A stretch of 64,000 nucleotides of DNA from Elymus sibiricus (taxonomy: Eukaryota; Streptophyta; Magnoliopsida; Poales; Poaceae). The stretch lies in the NCBI GenBank assembly GCA_039707655.1, contig CM077676.1, positions 184,570,936-184,634,935 on the forward strand. The letters run 5' to 3'. Shown here piece after piece: positions 57,362 through 64,000 of the stretch (positions are counted from its first letter, which is position 1; every line of letters begins with the position of its first letter). The position numbers and the translations under genes are program-made. Under the pieces are notes generated by a model. That model was not told the origin of the DNA. It saw only the letters and a list, made by a program, of their open reading frames with translations, and did not search any database.

Positions 57362-60278
57362 AACCTACCCCCCTTAAGAAAATCTCGTCCTCGAGATTTC
57401 TGGGCTTACCTCCCGGCGAAGGGGGAACATACCTGTGTGTGACTTGGATCCATCAGCTGTCTTGTCTTCATTGATTTACTGGTCCTTCGAACTGTCTCTT
57501 CTGACGGCTCGGGTGTTGTCTTTCCACACAGCTACATTGAGTCCTTCTCTTTCCTGTCAGGCATACCTTTTGTCCTGGTAGTTTGTTGGTTGGTGGGGTA
57601 GCGGTAGTATCAACAAATAGCTTGACTTCCATAGCCTAGAGCTAGCTGCTTCGGGTTTTGTTGCGCTACTTCGTACCCTGGCTGCCAATGGCGAGACATC
57701 CTTTCTAGATACAGGGATCACGTGCTCGTATGGCCTCGAGTGACTAGGGGTAGCTTTCTTTCTGCCTTGTCGGAATGCTCAGTCTGACGGTGGGTTCCGT
57801 ACTGATGTTTCCTTCTGTCTTACGTATTCTATCTTTGTCCTCAGGTGATCCACAATCCAACATGACCAAGCTATTACCGCCGCATTCTCAACTGAAGTGT
57901 CAGGCATGAACACAAAGTGGTCATAGACGGTAATCTCCTTCTCCAATGACATCGTGGCATCTATGAACGGTCGATGCCGATGTGTATGTGTTTTTAGCCA
58001 TTCTATCTGAATGTCTTACTTCCTGGTGAATTCAGACTGTTAAGCTTTGTCAATTACTGAGGTGGCTCTGCCATATATAGCCTCTGTAGTCCCTGTTATG
58101 ACCACTGAGTTGAACATAGTACGGCTATCACTCGGTGCACCTTTCGGAGACTAGCCTCTTGTCTTGGTTGATGGCCCATATTCATGATGAGTATGACATG
58201 CTGGCTGCATTGTTGTGGCCGTACATGCAAGGGTCCGACAAAATTGGTAATATTACCTTATCCATGAAGCTTTATTTTACGAATCATCGCGGAAACTGTT
58301 TGTCCACAACTTCTTTGTTCTTGGGGGTTTCTTTTTGGGGAAACTTCTCATGACCTACCATCATGGCTCCTTGGTCGTATCCCAGCTTGTTGGGCTTGTA
58401 TTCACAATTTACTCTTGCATATCTCGTAGGGGTGGCTGTGTTCATATCCTTCTTTGAACTATTGGGCCGATATTTCTCTGAACACAGTCATTCCTGTGTA
58501 CGAGTGGCTCGCATGAACTGATCCACTGGACTGCATGCTCACAACATATGCAGAGGTAGGATAGATCCTTTCATAACCACTGAGTTCTGAGGTGGATGTG
58601 TGTCTAGACTAGTTCGTGCTTCTGACAAGATTGTTGATGGCGTGTTGAAGAAGGCTGAATTCCTTATGCTCGAAGCTTCTGCCAGGGTAGCGTGCTGATG
58701 AAGGCTGGGTATCGTACCCCAGAAGATTTCCTTCATGTGGCTTACAACAGAAGGTCAGGTGCCTTATGTTGGATGCTTTACGCGGTAGCAGGCTGAGGAA
58801 GATAGGAGTGTCGTACCCCAGAAGATTTTCCCCCTAGTGGCGTAGCGAGGAAGATTGGGAGTCTTGCGTCATAAGCTTTTCTCCCGATAACTTGCGGAGG
58901 AAGGCTAGGTTCCTTGCACCAGAAGCCTTTCACTGTGATGTGCGGTCTTGACAGAAGATATTCCCTTGGTCATGCATATCACTTGTCCTTCTACTGGCCT
59001 GGCCATTGTTGCTGTAAAGGTTGCACAACCGATGCGGACTTTATGTTGACAATTAATTCGGATATCCAATGTTGCCGGTAGTAGACAGTTGGCGGATAAT
59101 TTCCTTCGATTTGGCTGAGCCTCCAGGTGTTTGGAATTCTCATGGATTTTGGGCAGCCGTGAACTTATTCATATTTTTCACAGACCTTGTTCACTTTGCC
59201 CAGAAAATTTCGTATGTGCACCGGTAAACTCCAAAATATGTTTTGAAATGTGTATCCACATACCAGAGTGTTGTTGCTGCTCTCGGCCTGTTCACATTCT
59301 TGAAATATGTCTTCTGTGGGTAATAAATGATTCTTGAGTCCATTGAGAAAAGACTCAAGGTTCACCCTACAGACTGAAATAATCCTTGTATCGTGGACCG
59401 AATACTTTGCTCTTGCTGATGTCCATTCCCGATAGCTCGTCTGACTATTCCTTAGGTATGATTTGTTCTGAGGCAAACTCTCTCAGGTATATTCTGGCCT
59501 TGTCGGTGCCACGCAGAGTCTGCTTCTGACTCGTGCTTTATTCTTAAAAGATTCTGGGGTTGCTATTCTGAATATCGGGCAGTTGACTTGGCTTGATTCT
59601 TTCTGAATTTGGATTATTGGGTATTATCCGGGTTGTAAGCTGATCTTCTTAGCAGCACTTGCAGATGGATCCAGTCGGAGCAAAAGAACGGAATCGAGAA
59701 AAGAAACAAGAACCGCGAAAACTCAAAAAGCCAATAAAGCTCAAATTTTGCGGACTTTACACATGTGGCCGAAGATTCACTAGTATAACGATGCTAGCGC
59801 ACTCGATGTGCCTCTAAGGATTTAGAAGCAAACCACACAATGCTCCTGGAAGCAATTGGGGTCAGGCTCCTACTACTTCCTTAGGGAACATCAAACTCAA
59901 CGCATGACCATAGCCAAAGTGGCTTGGTCAACGATCCTAAGGTTGTCGGGGAAAGATAGAATTTATAAGAGTTTCCCAAAGGAAACTAGATTTGAGAAGA
60001 GAAATGCCATGGTTAGCAAGCAGGGTGGGAATATCTGGTTTACCTAGGGGTTCAGGGCTCACGGGTCGTTGCCTGGTGCGGGCATTTCATCCCGAAGACA
60101 AAGGCCATGAGAGTTGGGGTCTGATCGAGCCAAAAGCCTATGGGGTTGCCTTATGATCAATAGTAGCCATGCCAGGCTGGCAAAGATGGCTGAAGTCCAT
60201 CTGGGCTTTCTACTGATCAAGAGGCAATGAAATCCGGCTAGGGTAACCTATCGTCAGCTTGGCTCTGATACCATCCGT
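57362..60278 (-). mobile_element. LARD2 internal domain (non-coding)
   Basis: 2.9 kb collinear with the LARD1 interior; for example the CTCGAGGACGAG block, the CAGCTACTTCTAG/GAAGCAGCTAG block and the repeat-rich 58640-58940 part recur. No open frame of note. Confidence 0.85.
60262..60273 (-). other. LARD2 primer binding site (tRNA-iMet type)
   Basis: TGGTATCAGAGC on the minus strand, five bases inside the 5' LTR end. One base longer match than in LARD1. Confidence 0.88.
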
Positions 60279-63200
60279 TGTGGCACCCCGCCTGAATACC
60301 ACTGTAGTCAGACAGTCGCCGCACATACCAGCCCAGGAAATCACTCTGGCATGCGCTTTTACAACAAGTATCATGAACACAGACTTTTCAATTAATGGAT
60401 ATATAAGTCTTACATGATATTTACAAGAGGAATGGCAGCGGAAAAGCTGTATCTAAGGCAGCATGGTCTTGGTGCGGCTCCAATCCACAGGGATCTGACT
60501 GGGTTACTCTTCTAGCCCGCGAACACTCTGGCTCCTCGCTAGTGACGTCGGATCCTTAGGTGAACCTGGCCACATTCAAGGCCGCTGAGTACTTTTGAAT
60601 GTACTCGCAAGCAAACCAAACCAACATATATACCCAAGCAATGCAATCCATGGCATTCAAGCATGCATTTGTTATCTTAATAGTATTAACCATCACATTA
60701 TCACAGAATTATCTAGCAATATTAATCATTTAGCAGCATTAATCATCATGACATATCAGGATTATCTATCATGATAACTGCTAAAGTAAAGTGAAGTAGA
60801 ACAAGAAAATAATCCATACTCCGAACATTCTCATGATCCAATCCAAACCATAACCGAATCCAATCCCACTCTTGCGGTCATCTGACCACTCATCTTATAG
60901 CCATCGCATGGCTAACATTCATACCCCTGACATCATCTGATGTCCATGCATGTGCACTGCAAGTCTGACAAATCTTACCATTCTCTGATTCAGTCTTAGC
61001 AATAACATTATATAGTTTGTTCCTCCAGACTCGACACAGACCAAATAGTGTGTGACCTAGTACGAACTGTGTCCCATGACCAAGGACGCGGCTATTCAAA
61101 TAGATTTACACTCTACAGAGGTTGCACACTTTACCCACACCATGGAGCTCCTGGCCTCGTACTCCCATTCGGGTGGACTGGTGCTGCTCCAACAAAACTT
61201 GCCTATTGCCTGGCACTCTTACGGTCCCACCGACAATCATACCCTCCCAGGGTCATGTCCTGGGTGGCCCCTGTGTCACCCCGTGACACCTGCCACCGTC
61301 GTTGCCAAACAAAACTGTCCCAAACGGGGACCTGGATCCATATAACTCAACTGGGTCACAAGGTTATCGCCGCCTACCTAATCAGGGTAGCACGCACGCA
61401 TAACCTTCCCTCTTTGAAGGTACCGACCAGAGGCAGGACAATAGACCAAGCTAGGGCTGTCCCATACTGGCAAATGTGGCTGCACTGATGAGCTTGGTTC
61501 GGTGGCACTACGACTCGATCCAGTCGACGGAGGAGGTTGTCATTATTAAGTCACATTCTTAATCATTGCGATAACCACAGTAATGCACGATGAAAACATA
61601 ACAACCTATCTCCATATTGTTACATATGAGTCACTAGTGCAATAACATGACGAGCATTAACGAGTAATGTATATACCAAGTTCAACCTAGCAGGAGTTTA
61701 ATTACTTTACAAGTCTTAGCGGTAAGTGACGACCATCTGAACTCTTGCATGAAACCGGCAAATAAACCAGTAGCCACCAGAACGGTCTTTATAACTCAGA
61801 TCTGGGACGTTACCGGAATAACTCAACCCCGGCTCAAGACGGCTGAAAAGCATCTCAGAGCATGAGACGGTGTTGATAAAAAGAGTGTAGCGGTTCCCTA
61901 AGACGGCCGAAGAACAGCTCAGAGCATAGGGTCACCGCTACAGAAAGAAATTCAACAGCTATCCGAGACGGCCGAAAAGCAGTTCGGAACACGGGCCAGT
62001 TGTTGAAAAGAGAAACATAAAGTCGGCATCCACCCCAGACGGCCGAAAGCGGCTCAGAACACAGGCGTGGTGCCGTCATCAAAGAAAGGCAAGCAAGGGT
62101 TCATCAGTGTCACATACAGCTCACCACTATACATACCAGCGTAAGCATACTAATTTAAACACGCAATAATAACATAGAGCAATACTTTAGGGCACATATC
62201 ATATGGTCAGCTTGCCTGGGGGTGAAGGAATACTCCGGGAGAAGTGCGATCACCTCGCAGAAAATTTGCCGGAAAGGATTCTCTCTCGGAGGGGCCGATA
62301 GAAGGGCAAGGGCAAAATGGTCATTTTCAAAGTGTGGAAACATTATGAAAATGAAACCATCGAAACGGGCTCGACGAACTGAAGACGTGGGCGTTGGATT
62401 TACCTCAATCAGAGTTACGAGTGAAAAGTTGTGGCCGTTCGTTGTTTAGGCAGAGAAATAAACAGAAATTGTCCATTTCTGGCCTTAACGGACGAACGTC
62501 CGCTAAATAACGGTTTCGGCCGCCGGCTGGAGAGAGGAAGCGCCTTTCTGCGAATATGCTTTCGAGCCGAGAAAACGTAATATTGCTTAAAGCAGAGCTG
62601 GAGTACGCTTTCTCTGAACTGGAAACACATTTTGAGAAATGCGCTTCCACTTAAGTCACCGCGGGCCCGGGGCTGAGTGATTGATGAGAGGGGCCCGCGT
62701 TGACCTCTCTCTCTCCTCCCGCGCTGCTTGTCCTACCCCCGAAGAAAGCGACCGCACAGAGGAGGCCGCCGGCGCCGTCGCTCGTCCGGCCGATTCTGGC
62801 CACCTCTCGAGATGCTCCGGCCACCGACATCCTCAGGGGAGGACGCCGCCTCCATCCCGTCTGAGCACGGTCAACGGCGAGGACCCGAGCGGTGGCAGCG
62901 TAGGTTCCCACGGTGAGGTCCTCGGGTGGAGATGGGTACGGTGCCCTGGTGTGCCGGAGGAGGGGCCGAAGAGCGGGGGAGGGTCGCCGGACCTTGAGGG
63001 CTTCACTGGTGGTGGAAAGAGGAGGAGAGGGGTTCGGGCTCGCCCGAATTTGAGAGGAGGGGCAGCGGCGGCTCCATGGCAGTAGGTGGAGAAGAATGAG
63101 CTCCGTGGCTCGATTCTTCGATCTGGGCAAGAGCAAGGAGGGAGAGGAGGAAGTTGCGGTTGCTGATGGTGCTCGGGGAGAGCTCGGGCTGGCTATTTAT

Positions 63201-64000
63201 AGCCCGGCGACGGAGGAGATTGGCTCGGCCGCCGTGGCGACCTTAGCCACGCACTGGCGCTCAGAGACACGCGGAGGACGGAGGCGATGTCGGCATGGCC
63301 TCAGGGATAGTGGAGAAACTAGCTGCGGCTTCGGGAGGGCTCGGAGAGGAAGAAGACACGGGTCACTGGCGGGACAGTGCTGCGGCGGCGACCGCCGTGG
63401 CGCGAGGAGGAAGAGAGAGAAGTGCAGAAAGGTCTAGGGAGGGGCAGGTGGACGCCGCGGAGCCATTTGATACGCCGGGACACGCTGGAGCTGGGCGGAG
63501 CTGGCCTGCCGACGAGAACAGTGCGCTGACCACCGTTTTGGCCTGTCCCAAGCGTGGTCACCATGGGTGCCACGTGCTCTGGAGTTTTCCTGAATTCTAC
63601 ATCATGTCAACGTGGTGTCTCACTGCTCAAATAGATGAGAGATGTGGCTGGGATCATCTAGATAGCTCTGAGGTGAGAGAAACTTGCTGAAACAAGTTCT
63701 GACAGCAAAATTGACTGGTATTTTCTGGAGAAATGGAGTTTGATCTTTGTCACAATGAAATGTGGTAGGAAGGACTAGGTGCTGGTTAAATTTTAAGGCA
63801 TTTGGACCTATTTTGCATATACTTCCTTTGTAATGCAAAATCTGGTCCAGAAAATGGATTTTGATGTTGTGCTCAAATGAATAAATTTAATGAGCTGAAT
63901 TTTGGTGGAGGGGAGTTATTTGGGCATATGGAGATACTGGAAAAATTTCAGCTCATTTGGATACCCTATGAAGGTACTTCCTTCACAGAGTTGCAATCTA
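60279..64000 (-). repeat. LARD2 5' LTR (first 3.7 kb seen, truncated by window)
   Basis: Collinear with 52774-56500 from its TGTGGCACCCCGCCTGAATA edge onward. The start of the LTR lies right of the window. Confidence 0.93.
63193..63202 (-). promoter_or_regulatory. LARD2 5' LTR TATA box
   Basis: CTATAAATAG on the minus strand; the promoter that would drive the full LARD2 transcript. Confidence 0.65.

Larger units (their letters stand above)
52774..64000 (-). mobile_element. LARD2: second large retrotransposon derivative, opposite orientation, cut by the window end
   Basis: Same family and layout as LARD1 but on the minus strand: 3' LTR 52774-57361, interior 57362-60278, 5' LTR from 60279 to beyond the window. 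In the first ~330 bases of the two LTRs I count about 10 differences. No gag or pol. The vestigial pol end (NLEDEIFLRGVGL) and polypurine tract recur at about 57360-57402 on the minus strand. Confidence 0.93.

Overview
The window is nuclear DNA of a large grass genome, almost certainly Triticeae (wheat, Aegilops or barley type). It contains no bacterial-style operons. It is a nest of Ty3/gypsy retrotransposons, non-autonomous LTR elements (LARD-type), two CACTA transposons, a hAT-like element and MITEs. The only trace of an ordinary host gene is a broken 3' fragment of a DEDDy 3'-5' exonuclease gene at the left edge. Family names are avoided where the sequence alone does not settle them.

Left part (1-25939): the exonuclease fragment (1-329) is followed by non-coding DNA and a degenerate GA/GT tract (1675-2935). 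A 4.4-kb solo gypsy LTR (3729-8161, CTCGG target duplication on both sides) comes next. Then follow the last exon of a broken coiled-coil gene (9794-10204), two MITEs, and a second GA/GT tract (13170-15900) split by a hAT-like element (13959-15289, 8-bp TGTGTGTG duplication). A multi-exon CACTA ORF2-like gene (Transposase_24/Ptta type) runs from about 16864 to 24147. Its introns carry a ~640-bp tandem array, a 183-bp triplication, a 205-bp duplication and a solo LTR. It leads into GGCC-rich subterminal repeats and a CACTA 3' end at 25939. The matching 5' end was not found.

Middle (25940-52773): the CACTA end abuts the last codons of a gypsy chromovirus pol gene (chromodomain, 25948-26094) and the start of that element's LTR. 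A large non-autonomous element, LARD1 (26572-52402, + strand, ATGCT duplication), sits in this LTR. It has ~4.5-kb LTRs, a tRNA-iMet primer site and a 3-kb non-coding interior. Its 5' LTR is split by CACTA-2 (27220-31626, AAG duplication), which carries a TNP2 remnant, a small coiled-coil/membrane-protein gene and a 250-bp-arm hairpin made of B3-like coding sequence. Its 3' LTR is split by a 9.4-kb Tat-type gypsy element (41857-51258, GGGAG duplication). That element has gag-protease on the minus strand and an antisense 'Transposase_28' ORF on the plus strand, but no reverse transcriptase or integrase.

Right part (52774-64000): a second LARD of the same family (LARD2) lies in the opposite orientation and runs off the window. 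The shared ends and pol tail of the chromovirus and the LARDs suggest an autonomous/non-autonomous pair. The relative order of insertion can be read from the nesting.
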